Notes: generated by a model from the letters alone, not told the origin. 64,000 nucleotides of DNA from Xanthomonas arboricola pv. populi (GCF_002939945.1 NZ_MDEB01000003.1:533836-597835), one strand, 5' to 3'; shown: positions 1 through 11,089, counted from the stretch's first letter. Program-made: numbers and translations.

Positions 1-577
1 TCGGGCCGAAGTCGGTATCGAAGTGGCAGACCAGGCGCTCGTTGCGCGCGAACAGCCGCGGCACGTTGCGCACCGCATCCGGTCCCACGCTGAACAGGCG
101 GCCGGGCACATGCACGGTCTCGCGCAAGGTGCCGGTCCACGGCATATGCACGCGGTGGTAGTCCTTGGGCGAGAGGTAGACGGTGGCGAACAGGCCATCG
201 TTGAACGGCTGCGCGGCGTCGGCATCGCCGAGCAATTCGGCGGCAGTGAACGACTGTCCCTTGGCCTGGAAGATGCGGCCGTTCTCGATCGGGCCGAGCT
301 GGCTGATGCGGCCGTCGGCAGGCATCAACAGCGCCGCAGGATCGGCATCGGGCACGCGTGCGCCCGGCTTCAAGGCGCGGGTGAAGAATGCATTGAAGGT
401 GGGATACGCGCGCGGGTCCGGTTGCAGTGCTTCGCTCAGGTCCACGCCGAACTTGCGCGTGACCGTGTCGATCAACCATTGCTTGGTGGACGGCGTATCG
501 GAATAGGCCAACGCACGCGCCAGCGAGCACAGCAACCGGTGCGGCAGCACGTAGGTCAGGGAAGTGACGAGACTCAC
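1..577 (-). CDS. psd: Phosphatidylserine decarboxylase proenzyme, N-terminal part (cut by window edge)
   Basis: Converts phosphatidylserine to phosphatidylethanolamine at the inner membrane. About 192 codons are visible, reading leftward off the window. The start is GTG at 577-575, with protein beginning [14 protein letters not shown]. The family motif MPADGR is present with its Asp near residue 88, and YHRVHMP carries His 141 and His 144; these correspond to the Asp and His of the self-cleavage triad known for the family. The pyruvoyl-forming LGST serine lies in the C-terminal third, outside the window, so activity cannot be judged. The GTG start overlaps the stop of the upstream SCO1-like gene as GTGA (577-574), which supports both the start and translational coupling. 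Confidence 0.93.
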   Translation of the reverse strand, partial: MSLVTSLTYVLPHRLLCSLARALAYSDTPSTKQWLIDTVTRKFGVDLSEALQPDPRAYPTFNAFFTRALKPGARVPDADPAALLMPADGRISQLGPIENGRIFQAKGQSFTAAELLGDADAAQPFNDGLFATVYLSPKDYHRVHMPWTGTLRETVHVPGRLFSVGPDAVRNVPRLFARNERLVCHFDTDFGP

Positions 578-1224
578 GGAGCGGTTACCTTGGTCAGTTG
601 CTGGAGGTCGGCGGCGATCGCCTTGGGGTCGAGCGGGGGACGGATCAGGCCGGCCAGGCGGCCCTGCGGGTCGAGCACGGCGATGCCGGCCGAGTGATCC
701 ATGCTGTAGTCGTTGGGATTGTCCGCAAAGCCCTTGCCCGGCACCTTCTGGAACACGAAGCCCAGCGCGGTGGCGAAGCGCTCCAGCGCCGGCACGTCGG
801 CGGTGGCGGCCAGGGTATCCTTGTGGAAGGCATGCGCGTATTCGCCCAGGCGTGCCGGCGGGTCGCGCTGCGGGTCCACCGACACGAACAGCACGCGCGG
901 GCGCAGGCCATCGGGGATGGGTTCCCACTGCTGCTGCGCCACCGCCAGATCGGTCAACGTGGTCGGGCAGACATCCGGGCAGAAGGTGAAGCCCAGGAAT
1001 ACCAGCGTCCAATGCCCCTTCAGCTCGCCGGGCACCAGCTGGGTGCCGTCGGACTGGCGCAGGCTGAACTGCGGCAGCGTGCGTGGTTGCGGATAGAAGG
1101 TGATGGTCCGGGTGGCCGGCCACGGCGAGCTGGGCGCGGCGCCGAGGAACTTCTGGCCCAGCAACAGCCCCAGGCCGGCGGCCAGCGCCACCAGCAGCAC
1201 GATGCCGGTATTGCGATTGAACAT
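574..1224 (-). CDS. SCO1/SenC family copper chaperone (cytochrome oxidase assembly)
   Basis: A 216-residue thioredoxin-fold protein of the SCO1/SenC family, which delivers copper to the CuA centre of cytochrome c oxidase. An N-terminal hydrophobic helix (about residues 7-23) anchors it with the domain in the periplasm. The family copper site is visible: TFCPDVCP gives Cys82 and Cys86, and MDHSAG gives His177. [12 protein letters not shown] and [10 protein letters not shown] are typical family segments. It overlaps psd downstream by four bases (GTGA), so the two are probably co-transcribed although their functions are not obviously linked. Divergent from prmB with an 80-bp gap. Whether it serves CuA assembly or redox homeostasis cannot be told from sequence. 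Confidence 0.9.
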   Translation of the reverse strand: MFNRNTGIVLLVALAAGLGLLLGQKFLGAAPSSPWPATRTITFYPQPRTLPQFSLRQSDGTQLVPGELKGHWTLVFLGFTFCPDVCPTTLTDLAVAQQQWEPIPDGLRPRVLFVSVDPQRDPPARLGEYAHAFHKDTLAATADVPALERFATALGFVFQKVPGKGFADNPNDYSMDHSAGIAVLDPQGRLAGLIRPPLDPKAIAADLQQLTKVTAP

Positions 1225-1269
1225 GGCGGTTTCCAGTGCAACGGACGCTCATGATACCGATCCGACCTC

Positions 1270-1275
1270 TATAAT
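1270..1275 (+). promoter_or_regulatory. Probable -10 element of the prmB promoter (TATAAT)
   Basis: A perfect TATAAT hexamer lies 29 bp before the prmB start codon, in the divergent gap with the SCO1-like gene. No good -35 hexamer is present 16-18 bp upstream (sequence near 1247-1252 is a poor match), so this is inferred from the -10 and its position only. Confidence 0.45.
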
Positions 1276-1304
1276 CGTGGGCCGATTCCTCTTTAGTTGT
1301 TGCC

Positions 1305-2231
1305 ATGACTGCCGCCGCGGCCGACGAACTGCACACCATCATCGACCTGATCCGCTACGGCACCAGCCGTTTCAATGCAGCCGGTCTGACCTTCGGCCAT
1401 AGCTACGACAATGCGCTGGACGAGGCCACCCAACTGGTCCTGCACAGCCTGCACCTGCCGCACGATCTGGGCCCGGCCTATGGCCAGGCGCGCCTGCTGC
1501 GCTCGGAAAAGGAGCAGGTGCTGGGCGTGTTCGAGCGCCGCATCAACGAGCGTGTTCCGGCGGCGTACCTGACCGGCGAGGCCTGGTTCGCCGGGCTGAG
1601 TTTCAAGAGCGATGCGCGCGCGCTGGTGCCGCGTTCGCCGATCGCCGAGTTGATCGAAGCCGGCTTCGAGCCCTGGCTGGGCGGCCGCGAAGTCACCCGC
1701 GCGCTGGATCTGTGCACCGGTTCGGGCTGTATTGCCATTGCCATGGGCCATTACAACCCGCAGTGGGACGTGGACGGCGCGGACATCAGCGACGACGCGC
1801 TGGCACTGGCCGCCGAAAATAGGGCGCGCCTGCAGGCCGACAACGTCACCCTGCTCAAGTCTGACCTGTTCGCCGGGCTGGGCGGCCGCCAGTACGACCT
1901 GATCGTCACCAATCCGCCGTATGTCACCAACGACGAAACCGACGCACTGCCGCAGGAGTATTCCTACGAGCCGGAGCTGGGGTTGCGCGCGGGCGACGAT
2001 GGCCTGGATCTGGTGCTGAAGATCCTGCGCGATGCGCGGCAGCACCTCAGCGAGGACGGTCTGCTGATCTGTGAAGTGGGCGAGTCCGAGCAGCACCTGA
2101 TCAAGCTGCTGCCGGAAGTGGATCTGGCCTGGGTCGAGTTCAAGGTCGGGCAGATGGGCATCTTCGCGGTCGAATGCCGCGAGCTGATCGCGCACGGCGC
2201 GCGCATCGCCGAGCTGGCCAGTGCGCGCTGA
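1305..2231 (+). CDS. prmB: Ribosomal protein L3 N5-glutamine methyltransferase PrmB
   Basis: A 308-residue SAM-dependent methyltransferase of the HemK/PrmB family, which methylates a glutamine side chain of ribosomal protein L3 (PrmB) or release factors (PrmC). DLCTGSGC (135-142) is the SAM-binding motif and NPPY (203-206) binds the target glutamine amide. PrmB rather than PrmC is preferred because the gene sits just before aroC, as in enterobacteria, and the length matches E. coli PrmB (about 310 residues). ATG start at 1305, 30 bp after a TATAAT. The last 11 bp overlap the next ORF. The alternative, PrmC, is less likely on context. Confidence 0.92.
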   Translation: MTAAAADELHTIIDLIRYGTSRFNAAGLTFGHSYDNALDEATQLVLHSLHLPHDLGPAYGQARLLRSEKEQVLGVFERRINERVPAAYLTGEAWFAGLSFKSDARALVPRSPIAELIEAGFEPWLGGREVTRALDLCTGSGCIAIAMGHYNPQWDVDGADISDDALALAAENRARLQADNVTLLKSDLFAGLGGRQYDLIVTNPPYVTNDETDALPQEYSYEPELGLRAGDDGLDLVLKILRDARQHLSEDGLLICEVGESEQHLIKLLPEVDLAWVEFKVGQMGIFAVECRELIAHGARIAELASAR

Positions 2232-2709
2232 GTCGTCCATCGCGCGGCCGCAGCTGAGCGATATCCTGTTGCTGGTGCCGGTGTCCATCTTCGGCGTCGG
2301 CATTCCGCTCGGTTTGATCGACGTGGTGTACCGCCTGTTCGACCCGATGTACGGCGGTCCCTTGCCACAGCGCTTGTTGCGCGCGGCGGCGGAGATCGGC
2401 TTCGGCCTGATGGCGTTTTTCGGCCTGGTGTCGGCGTGGATCGTGGTGGTCAGTTCGGATGCGGCCTTGCGTGCGCACCGGCGCCGCACGCTGATCGTGG
2501 CACTCGGCCTGCTGGTCGGGATCGGCGTTGCGCTGTACCTGCTCGCCGATTGGCTGCTCGGCGGACGTAACGAGCTGGATGTGTTCGGGTTGGTGATCAG
2601 CGGCTTGTGGGCGGTGGCGCCGATGCTGGTGGCGGCACGTCACTTGCCGCGCATCCTGCGCGCCACACCACCTGCTGCAATGTTGAGAGGATGCCGTCAT
2701 GGGCAGTAA
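2221..2709 (+). CDS. Small four-helix inner membrane protein of unknown function
   Basis: A 162-residue protein, family not recognised. Four hydrophobic stretches fit transmembrane helices at about residues 13-40, 55-79, 90-113 and 120-143, separated by short charged loops such as RAHRRR. It starts with GTG inside the 3' end of prmB and ends inside the first codons of aroC (11-bp overlap), so it is locked between two coupled genes and very likely expressed with them. No catalytic motif is visible. It could help membrane processes unrelated to either neighbour; context gives no clear clue. Confidence 0.7.
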   Translation: MRAESSIARPQLSDILLLVPVSIFGVGIPLGLIDVVYRLFDPMYGGPLPQRLLRAAAEIGFGLMAFFGLVSAWIVVVSSDAALRAHRRRTLIVALGLLVGIGVALYLLADWLLGGRNELDVFGLVISGLWAVAPMLVAARHLPRILRATPPAAMLRGCRHGQ

Positions 2710-3802
2710 CAGTTTCGGCCGCCTGTTGACGGTCACCACCTTCGGCGAGTCGCATGGGCCGGCGATCGGCTGCGTGGTCGATGGCTGCCCGCCGGGCCTG
2801 GAAATCGCGCCGGAAGACTTCACCCACGATCTGCAGCGGCGCGCATCCGGCAAGAGCCGGCACACTTCTGCACGTCGCGAAGCCGACGCGATCGAGATCC
2901 TGTCCGGCGTCTACGAAGGCCGCACCACCGGCACGCCGATCGGCCTGCTGATCCGCAACACCGATCAGCGCAGCAAGGACTACAGCAACATCGCCCAGCA
3001 GTTCCGCCCCGGGCATGCGGACTACACCTACTGGCAGAAATACGGCATCCGCGACCCGCGTGGCGGTGGGCGCTCGTCCGCGCGCGAGACCACCATGCGC
3101 GTGGCCGCCGGGGTGATCGCCAAGAAATGGCTCAGGCAGCGCTACGGCGTGCTGGTGCGCGGATTTTTGTCGCAGCTGGGCGAGATCCGCCCGACCGGTT
3201 TCGACTGGAATGCGGTCGAGGACAATCCGTTCTTCTGGCCGCATGCCGATCAGGTGCCGGAGCTGGAGACCTACATGGACGCGCTGCGCAAGTCCGGCGA
3301 TTCGGTCGGTGCGCGCGTGGACGTGGTGGCCGGTGGCGTGCCGGCGGGCTGGGGCGAGCCGATCTACGGCAAGCTCGATGCCGAACTGGCCGCCGCCTTG
3401 ATGAGCATCAACGCGGTCAAGGGCGTGGAGATCGGCGACGGCTTCGCCAGCGCCGCGCAGAAGGGCACCGTACACCGCGACCTGATCACCCCCGAAGGCT
3501 TTCTCAGCAATCATGCCGGCGGCATCCTGGGCGGCATTTCCACTGGCCAGGCGATCACCGCCTCGATGGTGCTCAAGCCGACCTCCAGCCTGCGCCTGCC
3601 CGGCGCGACCGTGGATGCGGACGGCGCGGTGGTCGATGTGATCACCACCGGCCGCCACGACCCCTGCGTCGGCATCCGCGCCACCCCGATCGCCGAGGCG
3701 ATGATGGCACTGGTGCTGATGGATCAGGCCTTGCGTCATCGCGCCCAGTGCGGCGATGTCGGTGAGGTGGCGCCACGCATTCCCGGTCAGATCGATGTCT
3801 GA
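2699..3802 (+). CDS. aroC: Chorismate synthase
   Basis: A 367-residue enzyme that converts 5-enolpyruvylshikimate-3-phosphate to chorismate using reduced FMN, the last step of the common aromatic pathway. N-terminal [17 protein letters not shown] and SGKSRHTS with RRE-like segments are the chorismate synthase signatures, and [10 protein letters not shown] and GRHDPC occur in the C-terminal half. Length matches the bacterial family (about 360). The ATG at 2699 overlaps the end of the small membrane protein gene, and its stop overlaps the start of the next gene. Chorismate feeds the trp genes found later in this window. Confidence 0.97.
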   Translation: MGSNSFGRLLTVTTFGESHGPAIGCVVDGCPPGLEIAPEDFTHDLQRRASGKSRHTSARREADAIEILSGVYEGRTTGTPIGLLIRNTDQRSKDYSNIAQQFRPGHADYTYWQKYGIRDPRGGGRSSARETTMRVAAGVIAKKWLRQRYGVLVRGFLSQLGEIRPTGFDWNAVEDNPFFWPHADQVPELETYMDALRKSGDSVGARVDVVAGGVPAGWGEPIYGKLDAELAAALMSINAVKGVEIGDGFASAAQKGTVHRDLITPEGFLSNHAGGILGGISTGQAITASMVLKPTSSLRLPGATVDADGAVVDVITTGRHDPCVGIRATPIAEAMMALVLMDQALRHRAQCGDVGEVAPRIPGQIDV

Positions 3803-4871
3803 GTCGCCCCGCGCCAAGGTATGGGTCAGCCAGCCGCTGTTCGACGATGTCGTCGCGCAGCTGGGCGAACATTTCGAGCTGACCACCACCGAGCGCGTCA
3901 CCGCGTATGCGCCGGCCGACCTGGCCGCGCGACTGGCATCGCTGGACGGTGCCTTGATCACCCTCAACGAGCGCATCGGCGCGGCGGAAATCGCCTCCGC
4001 GCCGCAGCTGCGCGCGATCGCCAACGTCGGCGTGGGTTACAACAACCTGGATCTGGACGCGCTCAGCGCAGCCGGCATCCTGGCCAGCAACACGCCGGAT
4101 GTACTGACCGAGACCACTGCCGATCTCGGCTTTGCAGTGCTGATGGCCACCGCGCGCCGCATCACCGAATCCGAGCGCTGGTTGCGCGACGGGCAGTGGG
4201 GGCAGTGGTCGTTCAAGACCATGCTCGGCGCCGATATCCACGGCAGCACGCTGGGCATCCTGGGCATGGGCCGGATCGGGCAGGGCATCGCCCGCCGTGG
4301 CGCGCACGGCTTCGGCATGCGTGTGCTGTATCACAACCGCAGCCAGTTGCCGGCCGCCACCGAACAGGCGCTCGGCGCGCGGTTCGTGGACTTCGACACC
4401 CTGCTGGCGCAGTCCGATCACCTGGTCCTGGTGCTGCCGTACACCAAGCAGTCGCATCACATCATCGATGCCGCCGCGCTGGGCAGGATGCGTCCCACCG
4501 CCACGCTGGTGAATATCGCCCGCGGCGGCCTGGTCGATGAAATCGCGCTGGCCGATGCGCTCGCCAACGGTCGCCTGGCCGGTGCCGGTCTGGATGTGTA
4601 CGAAGGCGAACCTGCCGTCCGTCCCGAACTGCTGGCCCTGCACAACGTCGTGCTCACCCCGCATATCGGCAGCGCCAGCCTGGCCACGCGTCGCGCGATG
4701 GTGCAACTGGCGGTGGACAACCTGATCGCCGCGCTGGGCAAAGGTCCCAATGCCGGCCATCCGCCGAGCGCGTTGAATGCCGATGCGGTGGCCGCTGCCA
4801 AACAGGGCGGCGTGCGCGATGGCGAAGCGATCAACACCGGCGCCGGCAAAACCACCACGACCAAACGATAG
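3795..4871 (+). CDS. D-isomer-specific 2-hydroxyacid dehydrogenase (glyoxylate/hydroxypyruvate reductase-like)
   Basis: A 358-residue NAD(P)-dependent dehydrogenase. The Rossmann motif [13 protein letters not shown] is in the middle; NIARGG carries the catalytic Arg and TPHIGSAS the catalytic His of the family. The substrate is probably a small 2-keto acid such as glyoxylate, hydroxypyruvate or 2-ketogluconate, by likeness to GhrB/TkrA. Start chosen at ATG 3795 ([14 protein letters not shown]), overlapping the aroC stop; an in-frame ATG at 3756 would add 13 residues that do not resemble the family. A C-terminal tail of about 35 residues rich in Ala, Gly, Thr and Lys is extra. A strong hairpin follows the stop. 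Confidence 0.88.
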   Translation: MSESPRAKVWVSQPLFDDVVAQLGEHFELTTTERVTAYAPADLAARLASLDGALITLNERIGAAEIASAPQLRAIANVGVGYNNLDLDALSAAGILASNTPDVLTETTADLGFAVLMATARRITESERWLRDGQWGQWSFKTMLGADIHGSTLGILGMGRIGQGIARRGAHGFGMRVLYHNRSQLPAATEQALGARFVDFDTLLAQSDHLVLVLPYTKQSHHIIDAAALGRMRPTATLVNIARGGLVDEIALADALANGRLAGAGLDVYEGEPAVRPELLALHNVVLTPHIGSASLATRRAMVQLAVDNLIAALGKGPNAGHPPSALNADAVAAAKQGGVRDGEAINTGAGKTTTTKR

Positions 4872-4902
4872 GGAACCTCCGCGGCCAGCTTTGGAGGTTC
4901 CC
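4871..4902 (+). terminator. Perfect 10-bp hairpin after the hydroxyacid dehydrogenase gene
   Basis: GGGAACCTCC (4871-4880) pairs perfectly with GGAGGTTCCC (4893-4902) around a 12-base loop, beginning at the last base of the stop codon. There is no T tract, so it is not a classical intrinsic terminator; it may stabilise the 3' end of the aroC operon mRNA or assist termination before asd. Confidence 0.55.
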
Positions 4903-4957
4903 CGAACCCACTGCGCAAGCGCGTTCCACTCTTTCCCCATTCGATAAAGACAATCTC

Positions 4958-5983
<1,026 letters not shown>

Positions 5984-5997
5984 GGCGCGCTAGTCCC

Positions 5998-6065
5998 GTA
6001 GGAGCGCTCAGGCGCGCGATGGAGCTTTGCCAGTGATGCCTCCTCGCGCGCCAGCGCGCTCCTAC
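5998..6065. repeat. REP-like palindromic intergenic repeat (GTAGGAGCGC family)
   Basis: GTAGGAGCGC (5998-6007) is the exact reverse complement of GCGCTCCTAC (6056-6065), and the interior continues the symmetry imperfectly (CAGGCGCGCGA against TCGCGCGCCAGCG). The 68-bp unit folds into a long imperfect hairpin. Sequences of this kind are, to my knowledge, dispersed between genes in Xanthomonas genomes. It lies downstream of asd and may end or protect its mRNA. Confidence 0.65.
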
Positions 6066-6204
6066 CAATGCGCTGCCGACGGTCTGCTGCATGGATGTCG
6101 CATCGCGGCATCGCCACGGCATGTGCGCTCTGCGCGAGGTCACCGACTTTTTCGCTCATGCAGCGGCTATATTGATGCGCATGAAACATAGGGGCGGGGG
6201 CGCG

Positions 6205-8166
6205 ATGCGTCCGATACAAGGGTTAGGTGCGCTGCTGCTGATGGCCTGCAGCGGCGCTGCCATGGCGTTGGGGTTGGGCGATATCCGGGTGCTGTCCAGG
6301 CCTGGGCAACCGTTGGTGGCCGAGATTCCGGTCATCTCCAACGAGCCGGGCGAACTCGACAACGCACGCGTCGCGCTGGCATCGGCTACCACGTTTGCAC
6401 GGGTCGGCCTGGAGCGCCCGCAGGGCTTGGTCAGCAACCTGCAATTCCAGTTCGCGCAGGACGCGCGCGGGCGTGCGGTGATCCGCGTGACCAGTAGCCA
6501 GGCAGTTGACCAGCCGGCGGTCAACTTCCTGATCGAGGTGGAGTGGGGCCAGGGCCGGCTGGTGCGCGAATATTCCGCACTGGTCGATGCGCCCAATACC
6601 GCGGCTGCAATCGCCGAGCCCGCCATCCAGGCGCCGCGCGCCGGGGCCGGCAACACCATTTCCCGCGCGCCCGCGGCCGTTGCCGAACGTGGCGGGCATG
6701 CCGCCGATGCGGTAGCACCCGGCACACGTTCCAGCACACGCGCGGCCGCGACAGCGCCGGCCGGCGATGCGCTGCCGGCAGTACGTTCGGGCCAGACCTT
6801 GTCGGAGATCGCTTCCGCCGTGGCCCGTTCCAGCGGGCATTCGCTCGACCAGACCATGCTGGCGCTGCTGCGCACCAACCCGGACGCCTTCATCGACGGC
6901 AATATCAACCGGTTGAAGCAGGGCGCGGTGCTGCGTACGCCGCAGGAAGAGGCGCTGGCACAGGTCGGTGCGGCCGAAGCGGCAGTGATGGTGCGCGAGC
7001 AGGCCGCGCAGTGGCGACAGGCGCGCTCGGCGATTCCGCAGCCTGCCGAAGCCGGCGCTGCCGCCGCAACGCCGGCACCTACGGCAGCTGTTGCGACGTC
7101 GGCAGGTGCCGGAGCGCGGCTCGAGATCGCCCCCGCAGTGACCAGTCAGACCAACAAGGCCGGCGCCACGTCCGGCACCAGTGCCGAAGGCGAGGGCGAG
7201 ATGGCGGCCAACCAACAGTTGCAACAGGCCAGGGAAGACATCGCCACCCGCGATGCGGAATTGCAGGATCTGCGCACCCGCGTGGCCGATCTGGAAAAGC
7301 TCAAGCAGCAACAGCAAGCCTTGATCGCGATGAAGGACACCGACCTGGCGGCTGCGCAGAAGCGCCTGTCGGAGACGCCGGCTGCGGCACAGCAGGGCAG
7401 CGGGGTTCCGCTGTGGCTGATCGGTGGGCTGGTGTTGATCGTCGCGGCGGTCGTCGCCTGGCTGGCGGCACGCCGGCGCAAACCCTCGCCGCTGCCGCCG
7501 TTGCCGCGGCGTCAATTCGATTTCATGCCTGTCGGTGCCGCGGCAGACGCCGCCGAGCCGCAGGACGATACGCATGCCACCGTGCCCAGCGAGCACGATG
7601 TGTTGCATGAACCCGAATTCGAGCAGGCCGATCTGCGCGAAGAAGAACGCGCCTACCAGACGCAGCAACCGCTGTCCGATGTGTTGCGTCGCGAGCCGCT
7701 GATGTCAGGGCCTGCTGCCGCGCCGCCGGTGGTCGCCAGCGAGGATTGGCGCTCGTTGCGTGCAACGCCGCCAGCTCCTCCAGTAGCGCAGCCGCCGTTC
7801 GTTGCACCTGAGGACTCGATGCCGGAGCAGGTGGGGTCTGAGGACGCAGAGCCGGACGACGGCGAGCCGCAGGGTGTAGACGTTGCGCACGCCAGCAACG
7901 ATCTCCCGCCAAGCGTGCCATCCGCCTCGGTCGCCGCGCAGGACAGCCTGGATGTCGATCCGGCACCCATCGCCCCCGCCGCTGCGCCCAGCGCGGTGAC
8001 CAGCAGGGAATTCGTCTCGGCAGGGCGCGATCGTCTGGAGCTGGCAGTGGCCTACATGGACCTTGGCGACAGGGACACCGCGCGTGGCCTGTTGCTGGAA
8101 GTTGCCGCAACCGGCGACGAGGCCAGCCGCGCCGAAGCTGCCGAACTGCTGGAACGCCTGGCATGA
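6205..8166 (+). CDS. fimV: FimV/HubP family polar landmark protein
   Basis: A 653-residue inner-membrane protein of the FimV/HubP type, which organises the cell pole and supports type IV pili and twitching. Order of parts: Sec signal peptide ending AMA (1-21); conserved GLGDIRVLSRPGQPL segment; LysM-like peptidoglycan-binding domain (about 193-246); Ala-rich linker; coiled coil (about 336-388); one transmembrane helix (about 400-421); an acidic Pro-rich cytoplasmic region; and the C-terminal FimV motif with a TPR-like helix pair (AYMDLGDRDTARGLL). Start chosen at ATG 6205 behind a G-rich stretch; ATG 6181 would add eight residues. It overlaps the next gene as ATGA. Its partners, the minor pilins, are at the far end of the window. 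Confidence 0.88.
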   Translation: MRPIQGLGALLLMACSGAAMALGLGDIRVLSRPGQPLVAEIPVISNEPGELDNARVALASATTFARVGLERPQGLVSNLQFQFAQDARGRAVIRVTSSQAVDQPAVNFLIEVEWGQGRLVREYSALVDAPNTAAAIAEPAIQAPRAGAGNTISRAPAAVAERGGHAADAVAPGTRSSTRAAATAPAGDALPAVRSGQTLSEIASAVARSSGHSLDQTMLALLRTNPDAFIDGNINRLKQGAVLRTPQEEALAQVGAAEAAVMVREQAAQWRQARSAIPQPAEAGAAAATPAPTAAVATSAGAGARLEIAPAVTSQTNKAGATSGTSAEGEGEMAANQQLQQAREDIATRDAELQDLRTRVADLEKLKQQQQALIAMKDTDLAAAQKRLSETPAAAQQGSGVPLWLIGGLVLIVAAVVAWLAARRRKPSPLPPLPRRQFDFMPVGAAADAAEPQDDTHATVPSEHDVLHEPEFEQADLREEERAYQTQQPLSDVLRREPLMSGPAAAPPVVASEDWRSLRATPPAPPVAQPPFVAPEDSMPEQVGSEDAEPDDGEPQGVDVAHASNDLPPSVPSASVAAQDSLDVDPAPIAPAAAPSAVTSREFVSAGRDRLELAVAYMDLGDRDTARGLLLEVAATGDEASRAEAAELLERLA

Positions 8167-8549
8167 GCCCGGCGCTGGACAGCATGGCCGCCGCACGCGA
8201 GCGCCGCATCGATTACGTGGAATTCGCCTCGCTCGATCTGGATGCCAGTCGTGCCTTTTTCGAAGCCGTGTTCGCCTGGCAGTTTCAGGCCTATGGCCCG
8301 GATTATCTGGCCTTCAACGACGGTCGTCTGGATGGTGGTTTCTATCGTGCCACTGCGGCAGTGTCGGCAGATGCTGGCCCGCTGATCGTGCTGTATGCCG
8401 ACGCGCTGGAGCCCATGGGCGAGCGCGTGTGCGCTGCCGGTGGCGAGATCGTCAAGCCGGTGTTCGGTTTTCCTGGCGGCAGCCGGTTTCATTTCCGCGA
8501 GCCGGGCGGTAACACGCTGGCGGTGTGGTCCGAGCGCGCGGTCGGCTAG
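8163..8549 (+). CDS. VOC (glyoxalase/bleomycin-resistance fold) family protein
   Basis: A 128-residue protein with the repeated beta-alpha-beta-beta-beta pattern of the vicinal oxygen chelate family: [22 protein letters not shown] opens the first module and a [12 protein letters not shown] end closes the second. This end is typical of VOC proteins annotated as glyoxalases or dioxygenase-like, but the substrate is unknown. The residues that would hold a metal are not clearly all present. ATG at 8163 overlaps the fimV stop (ATGA), so it is translationally coupled to fimV, an arrangement that may just reflect operon packing. Confidence 0.78.
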   Translation: MSPALDSMAAARERRIDYVEFASLDLDASRAFFEAVFAWQFQAYGPDYLAFNDGRLDGGFYRATAAVSADAGPLIVLYADALEPMGERVCAAGGEIVKPVFGFPGGSRFHFREPGGNTLAVWSERAVG

Positions 8550-8589
8550 TCCGCGCACGCTCCATCGATTCGACAACAGGCAGGTTCCG

Positions 8590-9363
8590 ATGCGTTACGC
8601 GCTGGGCGTGGAGTACGACGGCAGCGAGTTCCAGGGCTGGCAGCAGTTGGGTGAGCAGGGTGGGCCGAGCGTGCAGGCCAGCCTGCAGGCGGCGCTGTCC
8701 TCGGTGGCCGATGCCCCGGTGCAGGTGGTGTGCGCAGGCCGCACCGATGCCGGCGTGCATGGCGAGTGCCAGGTGGTGCATTTCGACAGCGACGCGCGTC
8801 GCGCGCCGCGTGGCTGGATGCTGGGCACCACCGCGCGCCTGCCGCCCTCGATCGCGGTGCGCTGGTGCGTGCCGGCGGCCACCGACTTCCATGCGCGGTT
8901 TTCCGCGCGCGCACGTCGCTACCGTTATCGCCTGCTCAATCGGCAGATACGCCCGGCGCTGTATCGCCAGACCTTGAGTTGGGAACGCCGCCCGCTGGAC
9001 GCCGATGCCATGCACGCGGCCGCGCAGGCGTTATTGGGCGAGAACGACTTCAGCGCATTCCGCAGCGTGCAGTGCCAGGCCCTGCACGCACGCCGCAATC
9101 TGCAGGCCATCAGCGTGCAACGCATCGGTGAGGTGGTGGAGGTGCAGGTCCAGGCCAATGCATTCCTTCATCACATGGTGCGGAATATTGTTGGCTCGCT
9201 GATCCTGATCGGAACCGGAGAACGGCCGGGCGACTGGATCGCGACGTTGCTGGCCGGCCGCGACCGCACGGTGGCCGGGCCGACGGCGCCGCCACAAGGC
9301 CTGGTCTTCATCGGGCCGTTGTATCCCGCAGAGTGGCATCTGCCCGCTGAGGTGACCCAATGA
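8590..9363 (+). CDS. truA: tRNA pseudouridine(38-40) synthase TruA
   Basis: A 257-residue enzyme that isomerises uridines 38-40 in the anticodon stem-loop of many tRNAs. The start ATG 8590 follows AGGCAGG with good spacing and gives [18 protein letters not shown], the usual N-terminus. The catalytic Asp is Asp53 in [24 protein letters not shown] and [11 protein letters not shown] are further TruA signatures. The open frame extends upstream into the VOC gene but that part is not TruA-like. It overlaps trpF by ATGA, as in Pseudomonas. Confidence 0.96.
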   Translation: MRYALGVEYDGSEFQGWQQLGEQGGPSVQASLQAALSSVADAPVQVVCAGRTDAGVHGECQVVHFDSDARRAPRGWMLGTTARLPPSIAVRWCVPAATDFHARFSARARRYRYRLLNRQIRPALYRQTLSWERRPLDADAMHAAAQALLGENDFSAFRSVQCQALHARRNLQAISVQRIGEVVEVQVQANAFLHHMVRNIVGSLILIGTGERPGDWIATLLAGRDRTVAGPTAPPQGLVFIGPLYPAEWHLPAEVTQ

Positions 9364-10028
9364 ATCGATTGCTGTACCGCACCCGTATCAAGTTCTGTGG
9401 CATGACCCGCGCCGGTGATATTCGACTGGCCGGCGAGCTGGGTGTGGACGCGGTGGGTTTCATTTTCGCGCATGGCAGCCCGCGCCGCGTGGCGCCGGCC
9501 GAGGCGCGCGCGATGCGCCAGGCCACCGCGCCGATGGTCGACGTGGTGGCGCTGTTCCGCAACAATTCCAAGGAAGAAGTGCGCGAGGTGGTGCGCACCG
9601 TGCGTCCGACCCTGCTGCAGTTCCATGGCGAGGAAGACGACGCGTTCTGCCGCAGCTTCAACCTGCCGTATCTCAAGGCGGTGCCGATGGGCAGCGGTGG
9701 GATCAACGGCGAGGACGCCAACGCGCGGACCTTGCAGCTCGCCTATCCCAACACCGCCGGTTTCCTGTTCGACAGCCATGCGCCCGGCGCAGGCGGCGGC
9801 ACTGGCAAGACTTTCGATTGGTCGCGCCTGCCGACCGGCCTGCATCGCCCGTTTCTGCTTGCCGGCGGCATCACCGCCGACAACGTGTTCGATGCGATCG
9901 TGGCAACGCTGCCGTGGGGCGTGGACGTGTCCAGCGGCGTGGAGCTTGCGCCCGGGATCAAGGACGGCCACATGATGCGCAAGTTCGTTGAAGAAGTGCG
10001 CCGGGCCGATTGCCATGAGATGGGGTGA
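9360..10028 (+). CDS. trpF: Phosphoribosylanthranilate isomerase
   Basis: A 222-residue TIM-barrel enzyme of tryptophan synthesis, converting N-(5-phosphoribosyl)anthranilate to CdRP. The family signature is RIKFCGMTR (catalytic Cys13), followed by [10 protein letters not shown] and VDVSSGVE near the C-terminus where the phosphate binds. It is separate from trpC, unlike the enterobacterial fusion. ATG 9360 overlaps the truA stop. The next trp genes (trpB, trpA) are 1.2 kb downstream, interrupted by a G-rich repeat and a divergent LysR regulator, so trpF is probably transcribed from the fimV/truA side and not under the same control as trpBA. Confidence 0.96.
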   Translation: MNRLLYRTRIKFCGMTRAGDIRLAGELGVDAVGFIFAHGSPRRVAPAEARAMRQATAPMVDVVALFRNNSKEEVREVVRTVRPTLLQFHGEEDDAFCRSFNLPYLKAVPMGSGGINGEDANARTLQLAYPNTAGFLFDSHAPGAGGGTGKTFDWSRLPTGLHRPFLLAGGITADNVFDAIVATLPWGVDVSSGVELAPGIKDGHMMRKFVEEVRRADCHEMG

Positions 10029-10032
10029 GTTG

Positions 10033-10067
10033 GGGAATCGGGAATCGGGATTGGGGATTGGGGAATC
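10033..10067 (+). repeat. Five GGGNATC-type heptamer repeats (G-quadruplex candidate)
   Basis: Five consecutive heptamers, GGGAATC, GGGAATC, GGGATTG, GGGATTG, GGGAATC, just after the trpF stop. With neighbouring G runs there are at least five runs of three or four G separated by three or four bases, a canonical G-quadruplex pattern on the plus (mRNA-like) strand. Heptamers of the GGGNATC type are known to be enriched in Xanthomonas genomes. It may act at the 3' end of the trpF transcript. Confidence 0.75.
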
Positions 10068-10168
10068 GGAGTGGGCAGTCTGCTTCGTTGTTTTGATTGC
10101 TCTTGGGTTATCCAATTCCCGTTGATTGATTGCTTGGTCGCTGTTTCTCCGATTACTGAGCGTTTCAA

Positions 10169-11089
10169 TTAGACGCTTGCGGCATCCGTGGTGCGCTGCT
10201 GATCCTCTGAAAGTGCGTTACGTAGCCAGTCGGCGAGATGCTCGATGCGCGGATCCGGGTTGCGCCTTGCGGCGCACAGCACCCAGCGGCCGCGCGTCGG
10301 CGTGAAGCCCCAGGGCGCCAGCAGGCGCCCGGCGGCCAGGTCCGCGGCAACCAGCGGTTGCGGTGTGATCGCAACGCCCAGCCCCGCGGCGGCCGCTTCC
10401 AGCAGGTAGACCAGATGCTCGAATTCGGTGCCGAAGCGCAGCGCTTCGGGTGCCAGGCCGTGGCGTTGCGCCCATTCCGGCCAGGCCTGCGGGCGCGAGC
10501 GGGTGTGCAGCAAGGCGTGATCGAGCAGGGCGGCAGGCTCTCTGCCAGCGAGCTGTGTCGCCAATGCCAGCTGCGGACTCAGCACCGGGCCGATCCACTC
10601 CACCCCCAGCTCGTGCACCTGCCATTGGCCTGGCCAGGGCGGGGTGTCCAGCAGCAAGGCCGTATCCAGGCCATCCAGGTCCGGACCGGGCGCCTGTTCG
10701 TTGGCCGACAGGTGCAGGCGCAGCTGCGGCAGATCCCGCTGCAGCCGGCCCAACCGGGGGATGACCCAGCGCGCGAGCAGGCTGCCCGAGCAGCCCAGCA
10801 CCAGCGGCGCCTCGCTGGTGGGGCGGCGCAACGCCGCCCAGGTGTCGCCGATCAGCGCGAAACCCTCACCGGTCGCATCGCGCAGCCGGGCGCCGGCGGG
10901 CGTCAGCACCAGGCCGCGGCCCTGGCGGGTGAACAGCGCCGCGCCCAGGGCCTGTTCCAGCGAGCGTACGTGCCGGCTGATGGCGCCATGGGTCACGTGC
11001 AGCTCCTGCGCGGCCCGGCTGACGCTCTGCAGACGTGCGGCGGATTCGAACGCGCGCAGCGCTGCCAGCGGTGGAAGCAGTGTGCTCAT
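10169..11089 (-). CDS. trpI: LysR family regulator, TrpI-like activator of trpBA
   Basis: A 306-residue LysR-type regulator. The N-terminal winged helix (about 1-65) has [20 protein letters not shown] and [15 protein letters not shown]; the remaining part is the ligand-binding domain. Segments such as [22 protein letters not shown] and [10 protein letters not shown] match my memory of Pseudomonas TrpI, which binds indoleglycerol phosphate and activates trpBA. Context agrees: it is divergent from trpB across a 106-bp gap. A T-N11-A palindrome sits at its own start codon, suggesting autorepression as well. The alternative is a general GcvA-like regulator; the divergent trpB makes TrpI the better reading. 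Confidence 0.82.
   Translation of the reverse strand: MSTLLPPLAALRAFESAARLQSVSRAAQELHVTHGAISRHVRSLEQALGAALFTRQGRGLVLTPAGARLRDATGEGFALIGDTWAALRRPTSEAPLVLGCSGSLLARWVIPRLGRLQRDLPQLRLHLSANEQAPGPDLDGLDTALLLDTPPWPGQWQVHELGVEWIGPVLSPQLALATQLAGREPAALLDHALLHTRSRPQAWPEWAQRHGLAPEALRFGTEFEHLVYLLEAAAAGLGVAITPQPLVAADLAAGRLLAPWGFTPTRGRWVLCAARRNPDPRIEHLADWLRNALSEDQQRTTDAASV

Noticed and set aside
1..577. psd as a broken gene lacking the pyruvoyl LGST motif
   Set aside because: The motif would lie beyond the window edge; the reading frame is open to base 1.
3756..3794. Upstream start for the hydroxyacid dehydrogenase
   Set aside because: The extra 13 residues are encoded in the alternate frame of aroC and do not look like the family N-terminus; ATG 3795 fits better.
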